Below, piece after piece: positions 1-8,050 of a stretch of 42,040 nucleotides of DNA (the first letter of the stretch is position 1; each line of letters starts with the position of its first letter). Position numbers and translations under genes: made by a program. Origin of the DNA: Nitrospirota bacterium (GTDB lineage Bacteria; Nitrospirota; Leptospirillia; Leptospirillales; Leptospirillaceae); assembly GCA_021826965.1 (NCBI GenBank), contig JAKAYA010000015.1, positions 1 through 42,040 on the forward strand. Direction: 5' to 3'. A model generated the notes under the pieces. That model was given only the letters and a program-made list of their open reading frames with translations. It had not been told where the DNA came from and ran no database searches.

Positions 1-1
1 C

Positions 2-2077
2 TATCGACTCGAGCTCAAGTTTTTTCTGGAAGAACCAAGGGGAGCCCACGAGGAAAAAATAATGCTCGTCCAGGAAGCAAATGCCCAGTCAGGCCGCCGG
101 GCCCCACTTCCGACCTTTGAGGAATGGTCAGAAAAACAGATACATCGCTTCGGATTGCAAGAGCTTTTTGAAGAAAAACCCAAGGAGATCAATCGGGAGG
201 AAATCCTTCGGAAACTGACCACTATGGAAGCCGTCTTTGAAGAAAAGGACCTCTTCAAAGAGGCCTCGATTGTCTTCAGCCACCAAGGCAAAGGCCTCGA
301 GGACGTGAAAAAGGAAGTGGCCGCCCTCAAGCGCCACCAAGACCTCGTGAAACTCCGGGGCCAGGACGGAAAAACCTACTATACAACCAAGGAAATGCTC
401 GAACTGGAACAAGGGATCCTCGCCCGGGCCTGGGAAGGGAAAGAGGACCGGTCCCATGTCCTGGACCCGGAAACCGTCCATGCGGCCATCGAGCGCCGGG
501 AAAGGGAGCAGGGATTCGGTTTCTCTCCGGAACAACTCGCCGCCATCGAATACATGACCCGGACGGAAGGCCGGACGAAGATCGTCCAGGGACACGCCGG
601 AGCCGGGAAAAGCACCGCCCTGGTTCCCGTCCGCTATGGATATGAAGAGGCCGGTTTTGAGGTCATCGGATGCGCCCTCCAGGGGAAGACTGCCAAGCTC
701 ATGGAAAATGAGACTGGGATTAAAAGCCAGACCATCGCCAGCCTCTTGAGAGATCTTGAAGGCTATGACCGAGATGACGGAACAAGAGCAGATCCCACAA
801 GAAAACTTTCTGCAAAGTCGGTCATCGTCGTGGATGAAGCCATGATGTGCGATACCCGGACCCTCGACCGCCTGCAGGCTTTGGCTCACGCGGCGGGGGC
901 GAAACTTGAACTGGTCGGGGACGATCGACAGGTTCCTCCCGTAGCGGCAGGATCCCCGGTCAAGGGACTCATGAAAAAGATTGAATTCGTGGAGCTCACG
1001 GAAAACCGCCGCCAGAAAGCGGACTGGCAGAAACAGGCGTCCCGGGAAATCCGGGACGGAAAGGTGAAGGAAGCCCTTGAGAAATACGCCCAGGCCGGCA
1101 TGATCACGATCGCAAAGGATCGTGATCATGCCATGGCCGCGACCGTTGGGAAGTGGGCGCAGGACTTCAACCCGGAGGCTCGGGCCTCTCTCCTGACCGC
1201 CTATAGGAAGGTGGATGTTGCGGAATTGAACGCCAGGGCGCGAGCGGCCATACAGGAAAAGGGTCTCCTCGACGGGATCCGGGCGGAGGTCAAGACCTCC
1301 ACCGGAATCAAGGAATTTCAAGGTGGGGACCGGATTTACTTCTCCCGGAACAACAAGACCATGGGGGTGATGAACGGCGAGACGGGAACTTTAAAAGAGA
1401 TCGCCCAGGATTCAAACGGAACCTGGCTTTTTCACGTCCGGATGGATTCCGGAAAGGACCTCTCCTTTGATCCGTTGCGATATGAGCATTTTCAACACGG
1501 ATACGCCATCACGATCAATAAAAGCCAGGGCGAGACCGGTTCCCAAACCTACAATTACATCGGCTTCCAGGGACTTGAACAATTGTATGTCCAGTTGACC
1601 CGCCACAAGGACGGGGCCCACATGGTCATGACAGAGGATCAGCTTGACCGCGCCGCTCAGGCGGCAGGCGTAGAACTGGCCCCCACGGAAAAGATGCTTT
1701 CCTATGCAATGAGCTTATCCGGAGACCAGGGAATCCCTCTCCCCCAAGGAATTGAGAGCGATTTCGACCTCTGCCGGTCCTTCCTGAACAGGCACGCCTC
1801 AAGTCAGATGAATGAAAGAACACAGGAACAGCAAGAAGAATTGGACTTCGGGCTAGAAAAAGTCCGTTCCCTGATTGGCTCCATCCGTTCCCGGGAAAAA
1901 ATGAACGCCCTGGACTTTGAGATCGAGCCAAAGGCCGTAACTAGTCACGAAAAAGAACTTGAGATTGAAAAGGAGACCCAGGCGGGCAACTGGGAGAACG
2001 GGAAAGAAAAGGGCCAAAAGGGCCGGGAAAGGATCCGCGAGCGGGAACTCGAACGGGAACTGGAACTGGGGTTCTGA
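2..2077 (+). CDS. Conjugative relaxase-helicase TraA/TraI type, C-terminal part (5' end outside window)
   Basis: The reading frame is open from the first codon in the window, so the gene begins further left; the first ATG inside is at 62. The visible ~690 residues are the helicase part of a relaxase-helicase that nicks oriT and unwinds the transferred strand in conjugation. Counting from the ATG at 62, Walker A is GHAGAGKST at 177-185 and Walker B is VIVVDEA at about 254-260. A GDDRQ.PPV motif follows, and near the end comes HGYAITINKSQG, typical of the RecD/UvrD C-terminal domain. The tail after about residue 590 is charged and low in complexity (Glu/Lys/Arg-rich). The N-terminal nickase domain with its Tyr and His residues cannot be checked. 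It is the first sign that the left 12 kb is a conjugative element. Confidence 0.85.
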   Translation, partial: YRLELKFFLEEPRGAHEEKIMLVQEANAQSGRRAPLPTFEEWSEKQIHRFGLQELFEEKPKEINREEILRKLTTMEAVFEEKDLFKEASIVFSHQGKGLEDVKKEVAALKRHQDLVKLRGQDGKTYYTTKEMLELEQGILARAWEGKEDRSHVLDPETVHAAIERREREQGFGFSPEQLAAIEYMTRTEGRTKIVQGHAGAGKSTALVPVRYGYEEAGFEVIGCALQGKTAKLMENETGIKSQTIASLLRDLEGYDRDDGTRADPTRKLSAKSVIVVDEAMMCDTRTLDRLQALAHAAGAKLELVGDDRQVPPVAAGSPVKGLMKKIEFVELTENRRQKADWQKQASREIRDGKVKEALEKYAQAGMITIAKDRDHAMAATVGKWAQDFNPEARASLLTAYRKVDVAELNARARAAIQEKGLLDGIRAEVKTSTGIKEFQGGDRIYFSRNNKTMGVMNGETGTLKEIAQDSNGTWLFHVRMDSGKDLSFDPLRYEHFQHGYAITINKSQGETGSQTYNYIGFQGLEQLYVQLTRHKDGAHMVMTEDQLDRAAQAAGVELAPTEKMLSYAMSLSGDQGIPLPQGIESDFDLCRSFLNRHASSQMNERTQEQQEELDFGLEKVRSLIGSIRSREKMNALDFEIEPKAVTSHEKELEIEKETQAGNWENGKEKGQKGRERIRERELERELELGF

Positions 2078-2371
2078 TCCCCTTCCTTATCGCCCTTGCT
2101 CCCCTTGCGCCTTCCGCTCGCGACATCGAGACTCTTGCGGTCTCTGTGCGCTTCGCTGGGCTCCCCCCCGGCGCATCGGTCCGGACGGGCTAAGGTTCTC
2201 GAAAACCGCAAGAACTAGCCCTTCCCCTCCATATTTTTTAATTTTTATGTATCTCTCATGAACAGTTTTGTCAACATAAATTCATATTTTTTAAACACTT
2301 ACACTTGACTTATTTCTATCGTTTGTTAAAATAAAAATCGTAATACGAAATCAAAGAAAGGAGGTGATGTT
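2078..2371. other. Non-coding gap between relaxase and RHH gene; candidate oriT region
   Basis: No convincing gene lies in these 294 bases. The left half is GC-rich and the right half (from about 2225) is AT-rich, a sharp change. An imperfect inverted repeat at 2187-2221 pairs GGGCTA..GTTCT with AGAAC.TAGCCC around a short loop, followed by a T-rich stretch. It could be a terminator for the relaxase gene or part of an origin of transfer. The position between a relaxase gene and a ribbon-helix-helix gene is where oriT often sits, but no nic sequence was recognised. Confidence 0.35.
2305..2332 (+). promoter_or_regulatory. Sigma-70-like promoter of the conjugation operon
   Basis: TTGACT (2305-2310) and TAAAAT (2327-2332) are separated by 16 bases, 40 bases before the start of the RHH gene. 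It probably drives the RHH gene and the tightly packed genes behind it. Confidence 0.6.
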
Positions 2372-2545
2372 CTGAACAAAAAACGAAAGAAACCGGCTCC
2401 GATGGTTGTTTTCTCGCTTCGGATCGATGAAAAAACACTGAAAAAACTTAGGAAACGGGCCAAACAAGAAGAAAAAACGACGGGAAAGCTCATCCGCCTT
2501 GCAATTGCACAATTTTTAATAATAAACGGAGAAAAAGATGATTGA
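2372..2545 (+). CDS. Small ribbon-helix-helix DNA-binding protein, CTG start
   Basis: A 57-residue basic protein. The start is inferred: a strong ribosome binding site, AAAGGAGG, lies 7 bases before CTG at 2372, and no ATG, GTG or TTG in this frame is better placed; the next ATG, at 2402, has no such site. The sequence shows a Lys/Arg-rich N-terminus, a beta strand (VVFSLRID) and two helices (about residues 20-35 and 38-50), the layout of ribbon-helix-helix proteins of the Arc/CopG/TrwA kind. Such proteins bind operators or oriT as dimers. Its stop overlaps the next gene's start (2538) by 8 bases, so the two are probably translationally coupled. Its place beside the relaxase suggests a transfer accessory protein or an autoregulator; this is inferred. 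Confidence 0.6.
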   Translation: MNKKRKKPAPMVVFSLRIDEKTLKKLRKRAKQEEKTTGKLIRLAIAQFLIINGEKDD

Positions 2546-2864
2546 TTTTACGGAACTTGAGAACAAAGTCACTTTGTTGCCGGAAAGCGCCTTTTTTCTT
2601 GTTTTTTGCAGTGAAGCTGTCTTTTTATTGAGTAAAGATGAGGAATATTCAGAAAAAGAAACGAAATTTGACGCCGCGGAATGTTTGAACCGCGCCATGC
2701 TCCACCTCCTGAAAATGAAACGCCCGGCGGGTCCGACCCATCCATTTCTCGCGATTTTTGAAGAACTTTCATCGAAAATTCTGAATTCTGAAAAACCAGA
2801 CCCGATTTTTCTCCAGAATTTTCTCTTTGAGGCGCATGACTTGGCTGAATTAGTCGAGATATGA
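2538..2864 (+). CDS. Hypothetical protein, 108 aa
   Basis: I do not recognise this protein. It starts inside the end of the RHH gene with ATG at 2538, behind GGAG at 2528-2531. It is a soluble, mostly helical protein with no signal peptide or clear membrane segment; a hydrophobic patch at residues 18-30 (AFFLVFCSEAVFLL) is flanked by charged residues. Base composition is lower in GC than the core genes of this window, as in its neighbours. Tight packing with the RHH gene before it and the small membrane gene behind it implies one transcript. Confidence 0.65.
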   Translation: MIDFTELENKVTLLPESAFFLVFCSEAVFLLSKDEEYSEKETKFDAAECLNRAMLHLLKMKRPAGPTHPFLAIFEELSSKILNSEKPDPIFLQNFLFEAHDLAELVEI

Positions 2865-2865
2865 C

Positions 2866-3054
2866 ATGGAAAAAATGCAGAAAATGACGTGGGGAGAGGC
2901 GATCGAACGCATGATCGTGGCCACAGGCCAGCGAGTTTCCCTCCTGATGACCCTCTGGTACCTCTATTGGCTGAATCTCCCCAATTTTTTGATTGGGGTG
3001 GGGTGTCTTTGTTTTTTTTATACCTATAAAAACTGGGGATGGCTCAAAAAATGA
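2866..3054 (+). CDS. Small membrane protein, 62 aa
   Basis: A short protein with an amphipathic N-terminus and a hydrophobic part from about residue 24 to 55 that could form one or two membrane segments, ending WGWLKK. It starts one base after the stop of the preceding gene. Its stop overlaps the ATG at 3051 of the DotA/TraY-like gene. The function is unknown; the coupling suggests a small inner-membrane part of the secretion/conjugation apparatus. The family was not recognised. Confidence 0.6.
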   Translation: MEKMQKMTWGEAIERMIVATGQRVSLLMTLWYLYWLNLPNFLIGVGCLCFFYTYKNWGWLKK

Positions 3055-5336
3055 ACCCGTTGACCCCTTCAAACTCGGATCTCTCGGTCCAGCTACTCAA
3101 TAAGTTATTCGGTGCCGGCTGGCAGAATTTTTCCGGCAACAGTGGCGGATTTCTTCAAACGATCTTGAGTCTGTACGACACAACTCTTTTTGCAGTTTTG
3201 GGTGTATTTGCTGTTTATAGTTTGCTGATGGGTATTGCGGAAGCCTCCCAGGACGGAGTTCCTCTTGGAAGGCGGTACAGTAAGTGGATGCCGGTCCGGA
3301 TCGTGGCCGCAGGGGCTTTCCTTGCCCCTGTTCCTCCGGCGGGAATCTCGATCGTGCAAAGCGTGCTTCTGTGGCTTGTTGGGATGTCTGTGGGATTTGC
3401 GGACAATGTCTGGACCGCCGGGGCCCAATACCTGATAAAAGGCGGTCCGGCGGTGATCGTAAACAGCAACACCGGTACGGAACTCGCAAAGGATGCTTTG
3501 CAAAGTCTCGTTTGCCAGAACTTTGTGAATTCGGAATACTACTACATCGGCCAGGGGACGCAGTACAATGGCACCGACCCGATGAATCCCAATTCCCCGC
3601 CGCAGGTGCTTCCTCCGATGCCCGGGCAGTATGTCCAGGAACAGCAACAGAAGTCGACTTTCACCATTACCAATCCACAAACTTCCGGGTATGGACCTTC
3701 CTTTTTTGGGTCACAGCCTGGTGGAACCTCAACTCAAAATATCATCGACCAGATCGGCTTCAACGGAGCGGCAAACAGCGGCTTACCGCCGGGCGTGTGC
3801 GGAAGTTTCACTTTTTCATACAATAGCTGGCATACCACTCCAGCGGCGGAATCAATCGCCAGCGCCCAATCCACTGCTTTAACACAGATGCTCTCAACCC
3901 TGGCCCCCCTTGCTGTCCAGATCGTGAATGCCCCGAATACCGGAGCCCCGACAATTCCTCAGCTTCCCAACCCTCAGCCTTTGTACAACGCCATCAACAA
4001 CTACCAGAACGCCATCTCAAACGCCGCCGCAAGCGCGGCAAGCCAGGGGTCAAACGGGGCGACCCTCCAGAATTGGCTGAGTACTGCTACCTCCGGAGGC
4101 TGGATTATGGCTGGATCGTTTTTTTACAGCTTCGCCAAGCAAAATCAGCGGTTAAGTTCGATGATCACTAAAAAATGGAGCTACCAGGGAGTCGCGATCG
4201 ACTCCCTGGCGGAACCGTCGAACGGGACCTATGGGCTTAAAAACGTTTTGGCCAGCACTGATTCCTACACAAAAATGCTCGATTCGAGCACAAACATGGT
4301 TGGCAATCCTCCAACACCCGGACAGATCGCGGATGCGAGCGGGAGCGTGTCAAGCGGATCAAGCGCCTGGGCAAAAATCATCAATTTTGTAGCCAGTCCT
4401 TTGACAGGAATCATCACCTCTTTTTCCAGTATGACACTCGAAAACGGCGATCCAGTTTTGACTGCCGCGAGCCTTGGAAACACTGTGATCGACGGAACAG
4501 AAACGGCGCTGGCTGTAATCGCCGGGGCAGTAGTTGGCACAAAATCTCTCAACACAGCAGCCAAAAATTCATCGAACATTCCAATTGTTGGAGGTGTCAT
4601 CGGTGGAGTCGCAGGAGCGGCCACCGGCGCAGCCGCCGCAGTAGCTAAAGTTGGGTGGAAATTTGTTTTGATGATTGCCGTGCCATTGCTTGTTTTTGGA
4701 TCAGGACTGGCTTATATCCTGCCCGCCCTCCCGTTCATTCTTTTTATCGGAGGCGTGCTGGCTTGGCTCTTCTCCATTTTTGAGGCCATTTTTGCCGTAC
4801 CCATCTGGGGAATTTTTCATGCGCAGCCCGAGGGGGAAGGATTTATACATGAGTCTGCCAGGACTGGATACTTGCGAGTCCTGGAGATTTTCATCAGGCC
4901 AGTTGCAATGGTCATTGGATTCTTCATCTTTTTTATTCTCTACCAATCCCTTGCGTATCTGATCCTACAAGGTTTTTCGGGCATGGTAACTGGCATAACT
5001 GCTGGATCGTTAAACGGGATCGTCGCAATGATCAGTTTTCTGGGAATCCTGGATTTTCTACTAATTTCAAGCATGTACAAGCTTGGTAGGTTGTGCATTC
5101 TGGATCTCCCGAGTCTTGTGATCGGCTGGGCGGGCGGGCACGGAGCGTCACAGGGGACGCCGGACACGACCGGAACCCCTGGACGCCACGTCGGAGTCGA
5201 CGCGATGTTTGGGGCAGCGACCGGCGCCGCAATGCGAGGACCTGAAGGAGGACCGGAAGAATCTCCGGATCAGCCAAATAGACCTCGCCCCGTGGGGCCT
5301 GCGCCCACCAACACTAATTACAGGAGGAGGAGGTAA
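3051..5336 (+). CDS. DotA/TraY-type membrane protein of a type IVB conjugation system
   Basis: About 761 residues. The N-terminal 120 residues resemble the conserved start of the DotA/TraY family: a hydrophobic segment near residues 30-50, the stretch GVPLGRRYSKWMPVRIV, then APVPPAGISIVQS and a second hydrophobic segment. A long Gly/Ser/Asn-rich periplasmic stretch follows (about 125-500). A cluster of hydrophobic segments lies at about 540-690, and a Pro/Arg-rich tail ends the protein. In type IVB systems this protein is a polytopic inner-membrane component needed for DNA or effector transfer. The start is chosen at 3051, where ATGA overlaps the previous stop; ATG at 3039 would add four residues. 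The next gene begins one base before this stop ends (TAATG). Confidence 0.75.
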   Translation: MNPLTPSNSDLSVQLLNKLFGAGWQNFSGNSGGFLQTILSLYDTTLFAVLGVFAVYSLLMGIAEASQDGVPLGRRYSKWMPVRIVAAGAFLAPVPPAGISIVQSVLLWLVGMSVGFADNVWTAGAQYLIKGGPAVIVNSNTGTELAKDALQSLVCQNFVNSEYYYIGQGTQYNGTDPMNPNSPPQVLPPMPGQYVQEQQQKSTFTITNPQTSGYGPSFFGSQPGGTSTQNIIDQIGFNGAANSGLPPGVCGSFTFSYNSWHTTPAAESIASAQSTALTQMLSTLAPLAVQIVNAPNTGAPTIPQLPNPQPLYNAINNYQNAISNAAASAASQGSNGATLQNWLSTATSGGWIMAGSFFYSFAKQNQRLSSMITKKWSYQGVAIDSLAEPSNGTYGLKNVLASTDSYTKMLDSSTNMVGNPPTPGQIADASGSVSSGSSAWAKIINFVASPLTGIITSFSSMTLENGDPVLTAASLGNTVIDGTETALAVIAGAVVGTKSLNTAAKNSSNIPIVGGVIGGVAGAATGAAAAVAKVGWKFVLMIAVPLLVFGSGLAYILPALPFILFIGGVLAWLFSIFEAIFAVPIWGIFHAQPEGEGFIHESARTGYLRVLEIFIRPVAMVIGFFIFFILYQSLAYLILQGFSGMVTGITAGSLNGIVAMISFLGILDFLLISSMYKLGRLCILDLPSLVIGWAGGHGASQGTPDTTGTPGRHVGVDAMFGAATGAAMRGPEGGPEESPDQPNRPRPVGPAPTNTNYRRRR

Positions 5337-5956
5337 TGAAGAAGCTATTAACGAAACTAGTCACAATTATTATTTTTCTGATCCCCATACCTGCATTTGC
5401 TGGAGTGGCCTGCAACCAGGTGATCGCGACGCAAGAGGCCGTTTCCCAAAAGCAGATCCAGAACATGAGCCAGGGCGCCATTATGGCTGCGGCACAGGTG
5501 CAAGCCGCCCAGGGGCAGCAGTTGCAATCCTCCCAGGGCTGTCTCTCCAGCCTGTCGAACGCGGGCGGGACATTCAACTTTCCCAAATCGTTTGGGGCCA
5601 TTGGGTCCATGCTCGAACAAATGGGGTGTTCCATGGCGACCGGGACGGCGATGTCCGCCGTGTCGACCATGACCAGCCCGCTGAATTCCTATTCCAGTTA
5701 CGGACTGGGAGGAAACGTCGGATTCGGGCAGAACGGCTTCAGCACGGTCGATTCCGGTCCTCCGCCGGTGCTGACCGGGACGGCCTCCAGTGTTCTGGGC
5801 AGCGCGACGGGCGGCGTGTCTTCAATCTTCGGGAACATGGGATCAAGCCTTGTCAACAAGGCAAACGGATTGCCCGGCGCGAACACCGGACAATTGCCGG
5901 GGACAAACACGATGACGAACGGGGTGAACAACTCGTTCAACAACATCTACAAGTGA
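5336..5956 (+). CDS. Secreted protein of the conjugation cluster, function unknown
   Basis: 206 residues starting at ATG 5336, behind the strong ribosome binding site GGAGGAGG. A clear Sec signal peptide is present: MKKLL, a hydrophobic core, then AFA followed by the likely mature start at Gly23. The mature protein has several Cys (about residues 26, 64, 101), is rich in Gln/Ala, and then in Gly/Ser/Asn/Thr, ending in an Asn-rich tail. The composition resembles an extracellular or periplasmic structural protein. The 18-bp motif shared with 7448-7465 lies within its first codons. No family was recognised; the operon position suggests a part of the transfer apparatus. Confidence 0.65.
   Translation: MKKLLTKLVTIIIFLIPIPAFAGVACNQVIATQEAVSQKQIQNMSQGAIMAAAQVQAAQGQQLQSSQGCLSSLSNAGGTFNFPKSFGAIGSMLEQMGCSMATGTAMSAVSTMTSPLNSYSSYGLGGNVGFGQNGFSTVDSGPPPVLTGTASSVLGSATGGVSSIFGNMGSSLVNKANGLPGANTGQLPGTNTMTNGVNNSFNNIYK
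5349..5366. repeat. 18-bp direct repeat, copy 1
   Basis: TAACGAAACTAGTCACAA occurs here within the first codons of the secreted-protein gene and again at 7448-7465. Its core CGAAACTAGT is also the half-site of the palindrome at 7992-8003, in inverted orientation at 7995-8004. Confidence 0.7.
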
Positions 5957-5966
5957 GGTCAGTGCA

Positions 5967-6317
5967 ATGCGAAAAATCCTTCTTTTACTTGCGGGAACGG
6001 CCATTCTGGGGATCATCGTCCTGGCCGTTGCCAGGACACATCCTTTCCTTTCTGCAGAAGCGTCACAAAAGCCAATTTTAATCAAGACGTTCGGCCACCC
6101 GTCCCGGATTGAAAAGAGCCCGAAGGGAGATTTCTGTACTCTCTATTTTTCCCGCCCACCCGGTGCGGGAACCCAACTCTGGGGCGTCCCGAAAGAGGGC
6201 TGCCAAAAGCTCCAAGAGCTTGAACTTGGCTATTTCCGCATCGGTAAAGAGTTCTACTACCAGGCGTTTCTGCCAAAAGCTGAAACAAAAAAGGCTGAAA
6301 CCGGAGGTTTAAAGTGA
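5967..6317 (+). CDS. Membrane-anchored protein of the conjugation cluster, 116 aa
   Basis: An N-terminal hydrophobic stretch (residues 4-22) acts as signal or anchor and is followed by about 90 soluble residues with two Cys (in GDFCTLYF and KEGCQKL) that could pair in the periplasm. The tail is Lys/Glu-rich. It starts 10 bases after the previous gene, with AGGT upstream, and overlaps the next gene by four bases (GTGA). Function unknown; probably periplasmic and part of the same operon. Confidence 0.6.
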   Translation: MRKILLLLAGTAILGIIVLAVARTHPFLSAEASQKPILIKTFGHPSRIEKSPKGDFCTLYFSRPPGAGTQLWGVPKEGCQKLQELELGYFRIGKEFYYQAFLPKAETKKAETGGLK

Positions 6318-7450
6318 AAAAACTGCTGTTGATTCTGGCTTTCCTGCCTCTTTTCTTTTTCAAACCAGTCAATGCCAACGCGATGAACGCGCAATGCCAG
6401 GGCGTGCTGGCGGGACAGATACCGCAAGTCGCCACCGCGGCCCAAATGCCGATAGGTGGTGTGCTGGGTACAGGTAGTATCAGCGCGTCTACGCTGATCG
6501 GGACGTTGCTTCCCTGGTGGATGCAGCTCGAAAACTGCGTTTCGGAAACCGTCTATTCCGGAGAAATGCTGGTTTATCAATCTATAAACGCAAATTTTAT
6601 GAATTTGGAACAGGCGAATATCCAGAACACGTCACTTTTGGTGAACGCGCTCACAAACGTCATGCAGGCCAGGGAATTCGGTGGGGCCACCGCATCAAGC
6701 CCGTCCCTTGCCGTCGGCGGGTCCGGATGTCAAAGTGTCGATGCCGCGGCCCAGGTGATGACCGGCGACCAGGGCCAGCAGACCGTCGAGGGCGGATACA
6801 CCTCATCCATGGCCCAGTACAGACGGATCACGCAGGCCCGGTCCCAGAACGTCGCTTACGTCAATACCGAACATCCCCAGTCCTTTTCGCCCCAGTCGCT
6901 TTTTCCCGGAGTGTCCGCCTCTGCCATTTCGTCGTCAAATTCTTCCAGTGGCTCTTCCGGTGGGGCGACAAGCTCGGAAACCGCGCACTACATTCTGAAT
7001 CTGACGGACCCTCTCCCGCCGGTTCGTCCGGCGAACGTCAATCCGAATACGCCGGCAGGCCGTATCTGGCTTTCGAAGATCAAAATCTACGATGCCCGGG
7101 AAGGGCTGGCCCAGGCCGCCATGTCCCATGTCGCGACCTGGAACACGGGCACCTATCCTCTTCAGGGCTGGCTGCAAAACTCGATGAGCGGCATCGGGGC
7201 CCCCACGCCCACCCCGAACTCCGCCGGGCTGATCAGCGAGCATCAGATGCTGGACGCGCTGGTGAATGGCCGGTTTGCGAACCAGAACTGGTATGCCAAC
7301 GTTTCCACCGAAAGCACGACCGATCTCCTGCGGGAGCTGAACTACCAGCTCGCAATCAATAACAGACTGATGCTCCGGGCTGAAGACGATAAAAAGTATG
7401 AAATATCAATACTGTCGGCGCTTTATTCCCGTTTCGTCCCGAAACCATAA
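6314..7450 (+). CDS. Secreted protein of the conjugation cluster, 378 aa
   Basis: It starts at GTG 6314, six bases behind GGAGG, inside the end of the preceding gene. A signal peptide covers about residues 1-22, with NANA near the cleavage site. The mature protein has four Cys (in NAQCQGV, LENCVSE and GSGCQSV among others). Helical regions near the N-terminus (about 85-120) and at the C-terminus (about 335-375, LRELNYQLAINNRL) flank a Ser-rich linker near 210-225. The pattern of a secreted, partly helical protein in a type IVB cluster suggests a periplasmic assembly component or surface factor; I could not assign it to a named subunit such as TraW/IcmX. Confidence 0.65.
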   Translation: MKKLLLILAFLPLFFFKPVNANAMNAQCQGVLAGQIPQVATAAQMPIGGVLGTGSISASTLIGTLLPWWMQLENCVSETVYSGEMLVYQSINANFMNLEQANIQNTSLLVNALTNVMQAREFGGATASSPSLAVGGSGCQSVDAAAQVMTGDQGQQTVEGGYTSSMAQYRRITQARSQNVAYVNTEHPQSFSPQSLFPGVSASAISSSNSSSGSSGGATSSETAHYILNLTDPLPPVRPANVNPNTPAGRIWLSKIKIYDAREGLAQAAMSHVATWNTGTYPLQGWLQNSMSGIGAPTPTPNSAGLISEHQMLDALVNGRFANQNWYANVSTESTTDLLRELNYQLAINNRLMLRAEDDKKYEISILSALYSRFVPKP

Positions 7451-7465
7451 CGAAACTAGTCACAA
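7448..7465. repeat. 18-bp direct repeat, copy 2
   Basis: Exact copy of 5349-5366, here starting in the stop codon of the 378-aa gene and running into the gap before the gene at 7485. A site near a gene start in both places suggests a regulator binding site; this is inferred. Confidence 0.7.
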
Positions 7466-7484
7466 AAAATAAAAGGAGGAAAGG

Positions 7485-7943
7485 ATGAAAAAATGGTTTA
7501 TTTTGGCTATGGTGCTGGGTTTCTTTGGGGTGGGAACCGCGAATGCATGCACCCTTCCCCCGGGATACAGCGGGGCCTGCATTCAGGACTACGGCCCTCC
7601 GGATGATCAATACATGATCTATCCCGGGGAGCAGATCGGGACATATTTCAACGCCAGCGCTGGTCGCTACTTTCCCAAGATTTCCTTGTCGTCGTCTGTA
7701 AAATCTGGGTTTTTTGGAGACCTGGCAGGGCTGGACACAGCGGGAATCTCCCCCGGGTGGAGCGGTGTTATTCAGACATCGCAGGACTGGGAAGCCGGAG
7801 ATAACGGCCCGTTCCCGCTCACACAGGCCGTGTGGGAAATTCTGGGGGGTGAATATTTCGCAGCGTCGGAGGGGTCGAAAAGCTACTCCCACCTGTATTT
7901 GATTCAAACTTACGGCGGCGGGAACGAACTGATCCCATGGTGA
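7485..7943 (+). CDS. Small secreted protein, 152 aa
   Basis: Start ATG 7485 lies behind AAAGGAGGAAAGG. A signal peptide is evident: MKKWF, a hydrophobic core, then ANA before Cys22 and Thr23. The mature part is about 130 residues, acidic, rich in Gly, Tyr and aromatic residues, with two Cys near the N-terminus (CTLPPGYSGAC) likely to pair. No family is recognised. It sits 34 bases after the previous gene, and an 18-bp motif also found at 5349 lies in this gap, so it may be regulated separately. A weak hairpin plus T-run follows at about 7951-7981. Confidence 0.6.
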   Translation: MKKWFILAMVLGFFGVGTANACTLPPGYSGACIQDYGPPDDQYMIYPGEQIGTYFNASAGRYFPKISLSSSVKSGFFGDLAGLDTAGISPGWSGVIQTSQDWEAGDNGPFPLTQAVWEILGGEYFAASEGSKSYSHLYLIQTYGGGNELIPW

Positions 7944-7981
7944 ATTCCACTTGTTCAAAAAAATGCACAAGGACTTTTTTG

Positions 7982-8010
7982 TTGAAATTATGAAACTAGT
8001 TTCGTATAAT
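7982..8010 (+). promoter_or_regulatory. Promoter with palindromic operator in the spacer
   Basis: TTGAAA (7982-7987) and a perfect TATAAT (8005-8010) are 17 bases apart. The spacer contains the perfect 12-base palindrome GAAACTAGTTTC (7992-8003). A repressor bound there would block RNA polymerase. It serves the lipoprotein gene at 8051. Confidence 0.75.
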
Positions 8011-8050
8011 AGAACCGTCAACCAGGCTCAAACCAACCAAGGAGAATCAA

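Noticed and set aside
128-1321. Long open frame on the minus strand opposite the relaxase-helicase
   Set aside because: It lies fully within a gene with clear helicase motifs and its translation has no recognisable domain.
7944-7981. Rho-independent terminator after the 152-aa secreted protein
   Set aside because: Stem of only five pairs with a long loop; too weak to list, although a T-run follows.
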